64,000 nucleotides of DNA, from positions 1 through 64,000 of the IMG/VR virus record IMGVR_UViG_3300025889_000088, one strand, 5' to 3'. Below, piece by piece: positions 7,844 to 15,096 of the stretch. The notes below the pieces were generated by a model. That model made no database searches. It saw only the letters and a list, made by a program, of their open reading frames with translations, and was not told the origin of the DNA. The stretch is from a virus. The stretch's first letter is position 1. Each line of letters opens with the position of its first letter. Made by a program: the position numbers and the translations under genes.

Positions 7844-8707
7844 TTAAATCACAACATTGACATAACCATCTGCGATAGCTTGTGTATCACGCCCACGGCG
7901 CATCACAGGGCTAAACTTCAAGTTAAGATCGTCAACATCATCAACATTAGCGATATTAACAACAATACGCTTGTCACCGTTGATATACATAATGTTGTTC
8001 CAACCGTCTACCTCTTTGTACTCACGCAAGGCAAACTTGCCAAGTGCAGTGTTGAAAGCGATAGGATCAGAATAGACTTTTTCAACTTCGTCAGAAAGCG
8101 ATTCAACATCACAGCCGACATACAGTTCTTTGAAGTAGTCACGATACTTGGAAGGATCGGTAACAGAAGCAATATGTTCTTCAAAAAGCTTATGGCTACG
8201 CTTACCAGGAACAGTGCCGTTCCAATACTTGGCGTTAAGGCGATCAATAAGACCCTTTTCAGTCTCACCAGTTTTCACAGGCTTGAGGCTTGCGCCGTCT
8301 TTTTTGATTTCAACCTTTTTGTTATCGTCGCCAAACTCCCCATCGGAAGTGTTGGAAAAACGATAGTTAGAAAGAATAAGAGGCAATGCAAGTTCGCCAG
8401 CCCCAACACCTTTGCCGTTGTTACTCAACAGAATGCCAAACAGCTTCATGAAAATCGTATCCGTTTTCAGCACAGGGCTGATCAGATCATCGATCTTGCA
8501 ACGAAAGTTTGTGTTGAGTATATCACTATCGGTGAGGTTACTGTCATCTTCAAGTATTGCGATTGTTTTCTCTGCACTGCCATAGCCAAGTGCTTCGAAG
8601 TAGATAAGATAAGCCTTGAAATCACTCACAAAACGATCTGCGGCAACGTGACCGCAGATACCTCGTTTGATAAGTAGTTCATCGGCTCTGTTTAAAAGTT
8701 CTTTCAT
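7844..8707 (-). CDS. putative PD-(D/E)xK nuclease (287 aa)
   Basis: Residues 100-140 read G-V-G-A-G-E105, a loop with D127/D128, then V-E133-I-K135-K and DGASLKP. A glycine-rich turn with Glu, an Asp, and E-x-K is the active-site layout of PD-(D/E)xK nucleases, and similar G-x-G-E...E-x-K blocks occur in phage proteins. The rest is helical and unrecognised. It is adjacent to and upstream of the Dam-like methylase, on the same strand but with its own promoter. The nuclease call is an inference from the motif; no assay-level evidence is visible. Confidence 0.55.
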   Translation of the reverse strand: MKELLNRADELLIKRGICGHVAADRFVSDFKAYLIYFEALGYGSAEKTIAILEDDSNLTDSDILNTNFRCKIDDLISPVLKTDTIFMKLFGILLSNNGKGVGAGELALPLILSNYRFSNTSDGEFGDDNKKVEIKKDGASLKPVKTGETEKGLIDRLNAKYWNGTVPGKRSHKLFEEHIASVTDPSKYRDYFKELYVGCDVESLSDEVEKVYSDPIAFNTALGKFALREYKEVDGWNNIMYINGDKRIVVNIANVDDVDDLNLKFSPVMRRGRDTQAIADGYVNVVI

Positions 8708-8755
8708 AATGAATCTCCTCTGTTAAGAACCTGATGTTTTACCATCATAAGTACT

Positions 8756-8784
8756 ATTATATAGTATTATCTTTTGTATATCAA
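8756..8784 (-). promoter_or_regulatory. sigma70-like promoter
   Basis: Minus strand: TTGATA (8779-8784), 17 bp, TATAAT (8756-8761). The TGA stop of the 8781-9053 gene lies inside the -35 box. It drives the putative nuclease gene; an AGAGGAG ribosome site follows. Confidence 0.7.
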
Positions 8785-9053
8785 GTATTTTCTGGTACAA
8801 AAATCGGGAACTCTGCGTACCTATTATGTTTGCCTTTTTCGTTACGAGTCTCACGAAAACCGACATAGGCACCGTTCCAGAGTTTCACAAAGTACTGGAC
8901 CCCTTCTTCTGGTCCCGGCCAGAGTTTACCGCTGGAATCAGCAATACGCTCACGAACTTCCTCGTCACCGAAACGGTCACGAGCTTCAATATCACGTTTC
9001 TTGTACTTCGGTAGAATAGTCCACCATACGAAATCTTCACGAAGTGTAGTCAT
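8781..9053 (-). CDS. unknown protein (90 aa)
   Basis: Not recognised. Aromatic and charged, with FVWWTILPKYKKRDIEARDRFG and a VKLWNGAYVGFRETRN strand pair. Its stop codon is part of the -35 box of the next promoter. Confidence 0.6.
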   Translation of the reverse strand: MTTLREDFVWWTILPKYKKRDIEARDRFGDEEVRERIADSSGKLWPGPEEGVQYFVKLWNGAYVGFRETRNEKGKHNRYAEFPIFVPENT

Positions 9054-9065
9054 AGTTCTGTTTCC

Positions 9066-9305
9066 TTACCTTGCAGTTTCAAGTTCAAATTTAGCTTCGT
9101 CTTTAGTCAAACCTTTTTCACATAACATATTGAAAGCATCGTTTTTCTCAATATGATCAGGACTAGAATAAGCAGCGTATTTTTCCAAGATGTACAGTAT
9201 TTCATCAACTTCTTCATCGGTGAACCGACTTACCCATTGATATTTTTCAACACCTCCTGGAATCTGCTTCTTTCTATGTCTTTCTCGCCGTTCTTTCCTA
9301 TCCAT
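9066..9305 (-). CDS. unknown protein (79 aa)
   Basis: Not recognised. A strongly basic N-terminus (MDRKERRERHRKKQ) is followed by a helical domain (DEEVDEILYILEKYA). The basic tail could contact nucleic acid; this is composition only. It overlaps the 51-aa gene start region by 8 nt. Confidence 0.55.
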   Translation of the reverse strand: MDRKERRERHRKKQIPGGVEKYQWVSRFTDEEVDEILYILEKYAAYSSPDHIEKNDAFNMLCEKGLTKDEAKFELETAR

Positions 9306-9453
9306 TTTTCAAGTATTCTTCGAAGTATTTGGCGGCTTCGATTGTTTTGTGGTTACTCATATTCACAGACAAACCTTTTCCTTCAAAAATCTTTGCAGCA
9401 GCACGAAGGGCTTCCGCACGGATTTCGTATTCTTCCCAATCCTTATCTTCCAT
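9298..9453 (-). CDS. small helical protein (51 aa)
   Basis: A short ORF MEDKDWEEYEIRAEALRAAA...YLKNG, probably two helices. It fills the gap 9306-9452, starts on the TAATG shared with the 157-aa gene and overlaps the next gene by 8 nt. Confidence 0.55.
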   Translation of the reverse strand: MEDKDWEEYEIRAEALRAAAKIFEGKGLSVNMSNHKTIEAAKYFEEYLKNG

Positions 9454-9926
9454 TATGCACCCGCCTTCAACGCTTCCAAGAACTCTTCCTTGGATACCTT
9501 GTTGTTCTCTTTCGCTTGAACAACCTTCTCGTCGCTCAAGTCATATTCAGCAATATCGTCGTTATTGATAACGGTTTCTACTTCACCGAACACTTCGTCA
9601 AGAGAGTCACTGATATCCCAAGTATCATAACGCTTCATAGCCATATGCTCAAGCAACCACTCAAAGCTTTCACGGGAGCCTTCGCTAACGATAACTTTAT
9701 CGATGGCATTGGACAAAGAGTTTTTGAAACGGCGTTTACGAGGCAAACCAAAGAACTCTGGCTCATAACTGTTACCATCTTCATCTTCGATGATAAACTC
9801 GTAATCCTCTGCCGCCATAGAACGCATACCATTCAGTTGCTGTACGCCTTCCTTGACCTTATCCTTGTCTTCGAACTCAACAACCTGATCTTCTTTGTCT
9901 TTGATTTTGACGGTAATCTTATACAT
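9453..9926 (-). CDS. acidic unknown protein (157 aa)
   Basis: Not recognised. The N-terminal half has an alternating strand pattern (YKITVKIKDKEDQVVEFED). A short basic patch RKRRFKN near residue 64 is followed by acidic helices. Operonic with the coiled-coil gene 9919-10191 (8-nt overlap). Confidence 0.55.
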   Translation of the reverse strand: MYKITVKIKDKEDQVVEFEDKDKVKEGVQQLNGMRSMAAEDYEFIIEDEDGNSYEPEFFGLPRKRRFKNSLSNAIDKVIVSEGSRESFEWLLEHMAMKRYDTWDISDSLDEVFGEVETVINNDDIAEYDLSDEKVVQAKENNKVSKEEFLEALKAGA

Positions 9927-10191
9927 CTTTCTTTACCTTTTCGATGGTTTCACGAACCTTGTCGATGGCGTTACCCATCAACGGATTGGTGAGCATGGAC
10001 TTGAGAAGTTCTTTGAGTTTTTCATTCTCTGCCGCCATACGCTCATATTCGTTGAGGTAATCTTCCAAAAGTTTCACAAGTTCTTCATTATGACCAAGAT
10101 AGTCATTGACTTCCCGCTCAAGTTTCTCCACTTCCGGTAAAGGTCGTGGAGTAACTTTCACGGTTACTGATGATGATTTTCCTTCACTCAT
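9919..10191 (-). CDS. coiled-coil protein (90 aa)
   Basis: A predominantly helical protein with heptad-like Leu/Glu spacing (EVEKLEREVNDYLGHNEELVKLLEDYLNE and onwards in the same pattern). It overlaps the HEXXH/VWA gene by 4 nt (ATGA) and is probably co-expressed with it; a partner role is possible but unproven. Confidence 0.55.
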   Translation of the reverse strand: MSEGKSSSVTVKVTPRPLPEVEKLEREVNDYLGHNEELVKLLEDYLNEYERMAAENEKLKELLKSMLTNPLMGNAIDKVRETIEKVKKDV

Positions 10192-11501
10192 TTGCTTGCT
10201 TCCTCATAGTTGACCGTTATGCCAAACGGGGCAACGGGAGAGTTATCACCAGCGTATCCGCCAGTATGGACAACGAACACGGTGTCGCAGTAGTCTTCGT
10301 CACCCCAAGTACCGCAAGGATACCCATCGGTGAACATAATGAACCGCTTCGGCTGAATGTCATGAGCCTTCATATGCTCCCAGCAGCACTCAAACATCGT
10401 ACCGCCACCACCGTTGAAAGGATAGTGGTCCATATCATCGGCGTTCATTTCGTCAAAGTCTTCGTCGTTGTAAACTTTCGTATCAAAGGTGAACAACTTC
10501 AACTTGAAGGAAGGATACAGCGTCATAATGCCTTTGATTTCGCTGATGAAGTCACGCATCTGCGTTTCGCCAACCGAACCAGAAAGGTCAATCGCAACTA
10601 CGATATCAATGGTATCGTCGTTGATCATACCCGGCAAACAAGCGCCAGTGTGCCAAGCTTTACGGGACGGACGCATAAATGAGAAGTCCGATTTGATGGT
10701 GGACTGAATATCCATCTGCAAGTACTCACGCCAATCAACCTTCGGCTCTTCCAGTTCTTTCAGAATACGCTGAATACCACCAGGGAGATTACCAGCTTTG
10801 GGATCAGACTTGGCAGCGTTGACTACAGCAGCACGGAGTTCGTCACGAATCTGCTGCTTCTGTTCTTCGCTCAACTTGGGCTTGGACTTTGAAGTTTTGT
10901 TACCGTTTTCATCGGTTTCGATATCACCATCGCCTTCGCCTTCACCATCTTCGCCTTCAAGATGCTCGTCAAGAACCTGTTTCATCAGTTCTTCCAAATC
11001 AATCTTTTCGGCGTTTTCGTAGAGGTAGTTGTAAACCTCGTCAGAAGACCAGCCAGCAAACTTTGCATCATACAGGCAAGGAACAGTGGTGATACGGTCA
11101 CCAAGGCGCTGCTGAATGAGGTCAGCGTTCACAACATAATCTTGTGCGATGTTAGACAACTGCGGGTCATACTGGTGATCCTTGGTGCGGCCCATATGGT
11201 CATACACACAGTGCAGCACTTCGTGACCGAACAAGAACACCAGTTCTTCGTCGGTCAACTGCTCAATGAAACGTGAGTTGTAATAGAAATGGGCACCGTC
11301 AGTAGCAGCAGTCGGGCACCACGCATCCGCATTTACCAGCGGAAGACGGGAGCAAAGCTGACCGAAAAACGGAGACTTGAAAAGCAGCATCGTTTTGGCG
11401 TCCATAAGACGGTCACGGGAACGCTCGTCAAGAATCGGATCGATTTCCAGACCGACCAGTTCACTCTTTTTATCTGCTTGGGTAGTGGTTTCTGCGGACA
11501 T
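10188..11501 (-). CDS. VWA-like protein with HEXXH metallopeptidase domain
   Basis: A DUF2201-like two-domain protein. The N-terminal putative metallopeptidase domain carries H93-E-V-L-H97 and nearby D101-H102. An acidic linker follows (about residues 180-215), then a C-terminal VWA-like domain with the MIDAS-type motif D-L-S-G-S in VVAIDLSGSVG. In bacteria such proteins are usually paired with a MoxR-type AAA ATPase; none is adjacent here. It is the first gene after the promoter at 11529-11556 and has a good GGAGATATC leader. Its role in infection is unknown. Confidence 0.85.
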   Translation of the reverse strand: MSAETTTQADKKSELVGLEIDPILDERSRDRLMDAKTMLLFKSPFFGQLCSRLPLVNADAWCPTAATDGAHFYYNSRFIEQLTDEELVFLFGHEVLHCVYDHMGRTKDHQYDPQLSNIAQDYVVNADLIQQRLGDRITTVPCLYDAKFAGWSSDEVYNYLYENAEKIDLEELMKQVLDEHLEGEDGEGEGDGDIETDENGNKTSKSKPKLSEEQKQQIRDELRAAVVNAAKSDPKAGNLPGGIQRILKELEEPKVDWREYLQMDIQSTIKSDFSFMRPSRKAWHTGACLPGMINDDTIDIVVAIDLSGSVGETQMRDFISEIKGIMTLYPSFKLKLFTFDTKVYNDEDFDEMNADDMDHYPFNGGGGTMFECCWEHMKAHDIQPKRFIMFTDGYPCGTWGDEDYCDTVFVVHTGGYAGDNSPVAPFGITVNYEEASK

Positions 11502-11504
11502 TGA

Positions 11505-11557
11505 TATCTCCTAACTGTCTATAGTATGATTATACACTAATTTCAGCATATGTCAAG
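11505..11557 (-). repeat. 53-bp promoter repeat, copy A
   Basis: Matches copy B (11712-11764) at 51 of 53 positions. The unit contains the whole promoter, the transcribed leader (CATACTATAGACAG) and the ribosome site (TTAGGAGATA). Confidence 0.85.
11529..11556 (-). promoter_or_regulatory. consensus sigma70 promoter of the HEXXH/VWA gene
   Basis: Minus strand: TTGACA (11551-11556), 16 bp, TATAAT (11529-11534). Both hexamers are perfect. The TAA stop of the 58-aa gene lies inside the -10 box. Confidence 0.8.
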
Positions 11558-11706
11558 TACTTTCCGTCACTTTTTTTCACCCGATATAGGCCAAATTTAC
11601 GGTAATAATCTGGCTTGCCACCGTGTTTGAGACAGTATTTCCAAGCACCGCTGCCCGTAGAAAACAACACTTCGTTTGGGTTTTTGATGTATTTTGGATC
11701 AATCAT
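11530..11706 (-). CDS. small basic protein (58 aa)
   Basis: A short ORF, MIDPKYIKNPNEVLFSTGSG...TYAEISV, with a Lys/Tyr-rich middle (CLKHGGKPDYYRKFGLYRVKK). It has its own consensus promoter and TTAGGAGATAA ribosome site in repeat copy B. Its last codons form the promoter of the next gene. No family recognised. Confidence 0.6.
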   Translation of the reverse strand: MIDPKYIKNPNEVLFSTGSGAWKYCLKHGGKPDYYRKFGLYRVKKSDGKYLTYAEISV

Positions 11707-11711
11707 TTTAT

Positions 11712-11764
11712 TATCTCCTAACTGTCTATAGTATGATTATACACTATTCTCAGCATATGTCAAG
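11712..11764 (-). repeat. 53-bp promoter repeat, copy B
   Basis: A near-identical copy of 11505-11557 placed before the 58-aa gene, differing at two positions within the spacer between the hexamers. Confidence 0.85.
11736..11763 (-). promoter_or_regulatory. consensus sigma70 promoter of the 58-aa gene
   Basis: Minus strand: TTGACA (11758-11763), 16 bp, TATAAT (11736-11741). The TGA stop of the 11760-12053 gene is part of the -35 box. Confidence 0.8.
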
Positions 11765-12053
11765 CGTTTTCTGAAAGTTTTTTGATTTTGCTAATCCGAC
11801 TTTCCAAATCACGTATATACTCGTCTTTCTGTGCCAGCTTTTGGCGAAGTTCTTCTTCAATAGCAGATTGTTTCCGTTTGGATTCTTCTTTCATACGGTA
11901 AATCTGGCCTATTTGAGCGTCGGAATGATATTGAGCAAGTTCTTTTTCGGCAATCTTTTTTGCTTCAAGTTTGCTGGTTGCTTCAACAACCATTATAGCC
12001 TCATAGTGAGGACCGTATTCATAACTTACTTCGTATTCTTTGAGCTTAGTCAT
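11760..12053 (-). CDS. unknown protein with C-terminal coiled coil (97 aa)
   Basis: The start is placed at ATG 12053 (MTKLKEYEVSYEYG), preceded by TTAGGAGAGTT; an upstream in-frame extension to 12113 lacks such a site. The N-terminal half is a strand pair plus helix (KLEAKKIAEKELAQYH). The C-terminal half is a coiled coil (EEELRQKLAQKDEYIRDLES). No family recognised. Confidence 0.6.
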   Translation of the reverse strand: MTKLKEYEVSYEYGPHYEAIMVVEATSKLEAKKIAEKELAQYHSDAQIGQIYRMKEESKRKQSAIEEELRQKLAQKDEYIRDLESRISKIKKLSENA

Positions 12054-12124
12054 AGCAACTCTCCTAAGAGTATTACGTCTTTCGCTTATGCAGGGCACGT
12101 GGCATTCCCTCAACTTCTAAATAC

Positions 12125-12152
12125 AGTATAACATAGTTAGATGGTTTGTCAA
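12125..12152 (-). promoter_or_regulatory. sigma70-like promoter
   Basis: Minus strand: TTGACA (12147-12152), 16 bp, TATACT (12125-12130), just after the stop of the 124-aa gene. Drives the 97-aa gene. Confidence 0.75.
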
Positions 12153-12158
12153 GTGTTT

Positions 12159-12533
12159 TTATCCACCTAAGTATACTTTTAATACTGGGATTAGGCTCTG
12201 CATAAAAGCACCAGCCAAGAAAACATTCATCACAATCATAGCACGGTCATTCCACAGAACACCAACGTATGCCCAACCAATCATACTAATAACACCCAAA
12301 ACAACATTCCAAGGTGTGATATCAGCAGCAGTAAGCATTGCACCGACGATACCTATTAATGCCGCCGCCCACTTGACGAACCAAGAGACATCATGAATAG
12401 GAGTTTGAGTTACAACAGTAGCAACGGCAAGCTGTTCTTCATAGTGTTCTACTTGTTGCTGTAGTTCTTCTACTGTTTGCGCTTCTGTGTTAGCTTCACT
12501 TATTAGCTGTTCAACTTCATCTTTAGTCATCAC
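12159..12533 (-). CDS. membrane protein with N-terminal coiled coil (124 aa)
   Basis: Residues 1-40 are a Glu/Gln-rich helix (EVEQLISEANTEAQTVEELQ). Three hydrophobic segments follow at about 52-70, 75-93 and 98-118, so the protein should sit in the host inner membrane with a cytoplasmic N-terminal helix. Function unknown. It overlaps the 131-aa gene by 11 nt. Confidence 0.6.
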   Translation of the reverse strand: MMTKDEVEQLISEANTEAQTVEELQQQVEHYEEQLAVATVVTQTPIHDVSWFVKWAAALIGIVGAMLTAADITPWNVVLGVISMIGWAYVGVLWNDRAMIVMNVFLAGAFMQSLIPVLKVYLGG

Positions 12534-12918
12534 GGGTGCCAGCTAATCTTTCCCAAGTTTTTAGTTTCTCGCTAAGATCCTGGTATTCGTCATATAGTTT
12601 TTTTAGTTTGGCATGCATTTCTAAACGCTCTGGGTCTTCCACGAGTTCTGGTGGGATTTTCAATGCCCGTTCAATGCGCTCAAGCGTTTCACCAATAGAC
12701 TTACCATTTAGTTTTAGGTCACCTTGGATTTCAACATCACCATATGCTGCGTTAGTAGTCCACGGAGATACGTTAAACACTCCTGAACTATCAGCGGTGG
12801 TGAAAGTCAAGTCACTTGTTTTGATAGTCGAATCTCCAACAGTGATAGTACTAGTATCGGTTACCGGGATATAACTGTAGATTATATCGCCGTTATCATT
12901 GTAGTAGTCTTCTGCCAT
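12523..12918 (-). CDS. possible virion-associated protein (131 aa)
   Basis: The first 70 residues are Thr/Ser/Asp-rich strands (TSTITVGDSTIKTSDLTFTT) ending in GDVEIQGDLKLNGKSIGETL, a pattern common in phage fibre-associated proteins. The C-terminal 55 residues form a charged helix (LKKLYDEYQDLSEKLKTWE). A structural role is inferred from this layout and is not proven. Confidence 0.5.
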   Translation of the reverse strand: MAEDYYNDNGDIIYSYIPVTDTSTITVGDSTIKTSDLTFTTADSSGVFNVSPWTTNAAYGDVEIQGDLKLNGKSIGETLERIERALKIPPELVEDPERLEMHAKLKKLYDEYQDLSEKLKTWERLAGTRDD

Positions 12919-12919
12919 T

Positions 12920-13942
12920 TCACTTTCCCATCATATCTTTTACTAGTGCTGAGAAATCATATTCACGTTTCCAGCCAAGCTTTTGTTCTGCTTTGGTTGG
13001 GTCACCAATCAGCAAGTCAACTTCTGCTGGACGATAATACTTTGGATTGACTTTTACTAAAACCTCACCAGACTGTGAACGTCCAACTTCGTCAACACCT
13101 TCGCCTTCCCAAGTAATATCAATATCAATATGCCTGAAAGCGACCTCAACAAACTCACGGACAGTCCGTGTTTCGCCAGTAGCCAATACATAATCGCCTG
13201 GTTTGTCTTGTTGGAGCATAAGCCACATACCATTCACATAATCTTTGGCGTGACCCCAATCTCGTTGAGCATTCATATTACCAAGCTCAAGGGTAGGTAC
13301 GTTCTTCTCATTTCCTACCAATGAGTTTTGCTGATAATCAACAACATGATTGGTGATCTTCTTGGTGACGAAGTTATCACCGCGCCTTGGACTTTCGTGG
13401 TTGAATAGAATACCATTACACCCGAATAGGTTGTATGACTCAATGTAGTTTCTCACAGCCCAAAACGCATATAGCTTGGATACACCATATGGAGAACGTG
13501 GATGGAAAGGTGTTTCTTCGTTCTGCGGAACTGCTTTCACTTCACCATATAGCTCACTGGTTGATGCCTGATAAAACTTGGTTGTCTCAAACATATTCAA
13601 GTGGCGCATACCTTCAAGGATACGCATCGTTCCCAGCGCATTGATATCACAAGTCTGTACTGGAATATCAAATGAGATACGCACGTGAGATTGTGCGGCA
13701 AGATTGTAAATCTCATCTGGGCGTGTTAGTTTTAAGATACCCTCAATAGCAGAACCATCAGTCAAATCTCCCCAATGAAGATTTAGTCTTTCGTGTCCTA
13801 ACAGATGTTTGATATTCTCTGTGTTTTCTGTTGCTGAACGGCGTCTAATACCGTGAACGGTATAACCCTTATCTAGTAATAGTTCTGTTAGGTAGCTTCC
13901 GTCCTGACCAGAAATCCCGGACACCAGGGCTGTCTTACTCAT
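12920..13942 (-). CDS. gmd: GDP-mannose 4,6-dehydratase
   Basis: Converts GDP-mannose to GDP-4-keto-6-deoxymannose, the precursor of GDP-fucose, rhamnose and related sugars. It is an extended SDR fold: NAD(P)-binding G9-I-S-G-Q-D-G15, catalytic S-T-S-E at 127-130 and Y152-x-x-x-K156. At 340 aa it has full family length. The start is set at ATG 13942 because it shares ATGA with the methyltransferase stop and has TGGAG just upstream. No GDP-fucose synthase or reductase is in the window, so the product probably enters host or other phage enzymes. Confidence 0.92.
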   Translation of the reverse strand: MSKTALVSGISGQDGSYLTELLLDKGYTVHGIRRRSATENTENIKHLLGHERLNLHWGDLTDGSAIEGILKLTRPDEIYNLAAQSHVRISFDIPVQTCDINALGTMRILEGMRHLNMFETTKFYQASTSELYGEVKAVPQNEETPFHPRSPYGVSKLYAFWAVRNYIESYNLFGCNGILFNHESPRRGDNFVTKKITNHVVDYQQNSLVGNEKNVPTLELGNMNAQRDWGHAKDYVNGMWLMLQQDKPGDYVLATGETRTVREFVEVAFRHIDIDITWEGEGVDEVGRSQSGEVLVKVNPKYYRPAEVDLLIGDPTKAEQKLGWKREYDFSALVKDMMGK

Positions 13943-15096
13943 TTTTTTCTCCATATCCAAATAGGTTCCGCAAAAGGATTATTCATATCTTTTAGGAACT
14001 CTGAGTTGGGACGCTTACGCATTTCGTATCCCCAACATCCTTCGTATTGTGCGCCATCCAGTGTCGCAATAAAGTCGTTCATCATATCACAACTGCGTAG
14101 GCTATCGTCATACTGCCGTGTAGCATAGGCATCGCTGATATTTACCATCATCACACCACCCTTCTCTAAATGTTCCCAGCATTTGTTTAGGGTCACACAT
14201 AGAAAGTCATTCATCCACGCATCAAACTTCTTATACCTTTTCCACGATTGTGTATCGTCAGTGTTATATCGTTCTGAATCAAAGTATGGTGGGGATGTGA
14301 ATACTGTATCAAACTTACCATCAAGTTCTACCTCTTCGGCGCAACCGTGATGAATGAATGATGTTTTATCGTCACCCTCAATCTCAAATAGACTATTACC
14401 GCCAAGGAAACTGTTCCACTCTGTGTATGCTTCTGCCTGTTTGATATACCCAGGATGAACATTATCGTTGGGATCAATGCCCGTGTATGTCTTCGCTTTG
14501 GAAGCATAGAAACCACATAACCTATCTCCCCATCCTGAACTGAAATCTAATACATTCTCTGATTGGAAATGATTGTAAATAGCCTTTGCTGAACTTGGAC
14601 GAAACTGTGCGGCAATATACTTACGAAGACCGATAATGGTTCGCAATACATCCCTATTCACTTCTTCACATTTCATACTCCATAAAGCATTGAGTAGGGT
14701 ATCACGGATTTTATGAATATACCAAGAACGATGAGGACTTGGATATTTGCGGTGACCGCACATCCATCGTGCTTCTTGCTGAAAGTAATCAGATGCTTTG
14801 TTGCCTACGTTCAGTGACTTTACCAACATATCGTCTTTATGGTATTTGTAGTCGTAGCGTGTATCAAACGGTGACTTGATAATGATATCTTCGTCGCTGA
14901 AATCACATAGTAACTGAAAGTCTTTCATCGCATCTTGTTCTGAAATATTACGCATAGGCATAGGTATTTCATACTCATCGATAGCATCTGAAATAAGTTG
15001 TTTTACTTCCTCTTGTGTGTGTGTTTCGTTTAGTTGTTTCCACTCATACTTTGGAATGAGGATTTCGCCATTACGGACAATATCACTTGTTTTCAT
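13939..15096 (-). CDS. DNA methyltransferase-like protein (385 aa)
   Basis: A SAM-dependent methyltransferase with AdoMet motif VLDFSSGWGDR (182-192) and the amino-MTase motif S-P-P-Y (268-271) in TVFTSPPYFDSERY, followed by GGVMMVNISD. S/N-P-P-Y is typical of N4-cytosine and N6-adenine DNA methylases, so a base-amino target is likely. The start is placed at 15096, where ATGA overlaps the upstream stop. It lies between gmd and the sugar nucleotidyltransferase fusion, so a non-DNA substrate cannot be excluded. Confidence 0.75.
   Translation of the reverse strand: MKTSDIVRNGEILIPKYEWKQLNETHTQEEVKQLISDAIDEYEIPMPMRNISEQDAMKDFQLLCDFSDEDIIIKSPFDTRYDYKYHKDDMLVKSLNVGNKASDYFQQEARWMCGHRKYPSPHRSWYIHKIRDTLLNALWSMKCEEVNRDVLRTIIGLRKYIAAQFRPSSAKAIYNHFQSENVLDFSSGWGDRLCGFYASKAKTYTGIDPNDNVHPGYIKQAEAYTEWNSFLGGNSLFEIEGDDKTSFIHHGCAEEVELDGKFDTVFTSPPYFDSERYNTDDTQSWKRYKKFDAWMNDFLCVTLNKCWEHLEKGGVMMVNISDAYATRQYDDSLRSCDMMNDFIATLDGAQYEGCWGYEMRKRPNSEFLKDMNNPFAEPIWIWRKK

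Noticed and set aside
7880-8677. Plus-strand open frame of 265 codons opposite the putative nuclease gene
   Set aside because: The minus-strand gene carries a coherent motif set, a promoter and a ribosome site; the plus frame has none and is a codon-bias shadow.
9153-9992. Plus-strand open frame of 279 codons across four minus-strand genes
   Set aside because: The minus-strand genes tile with start/stop overlaps and ribosome sites; the plus frame reads through all of them with no recognisable protein features.
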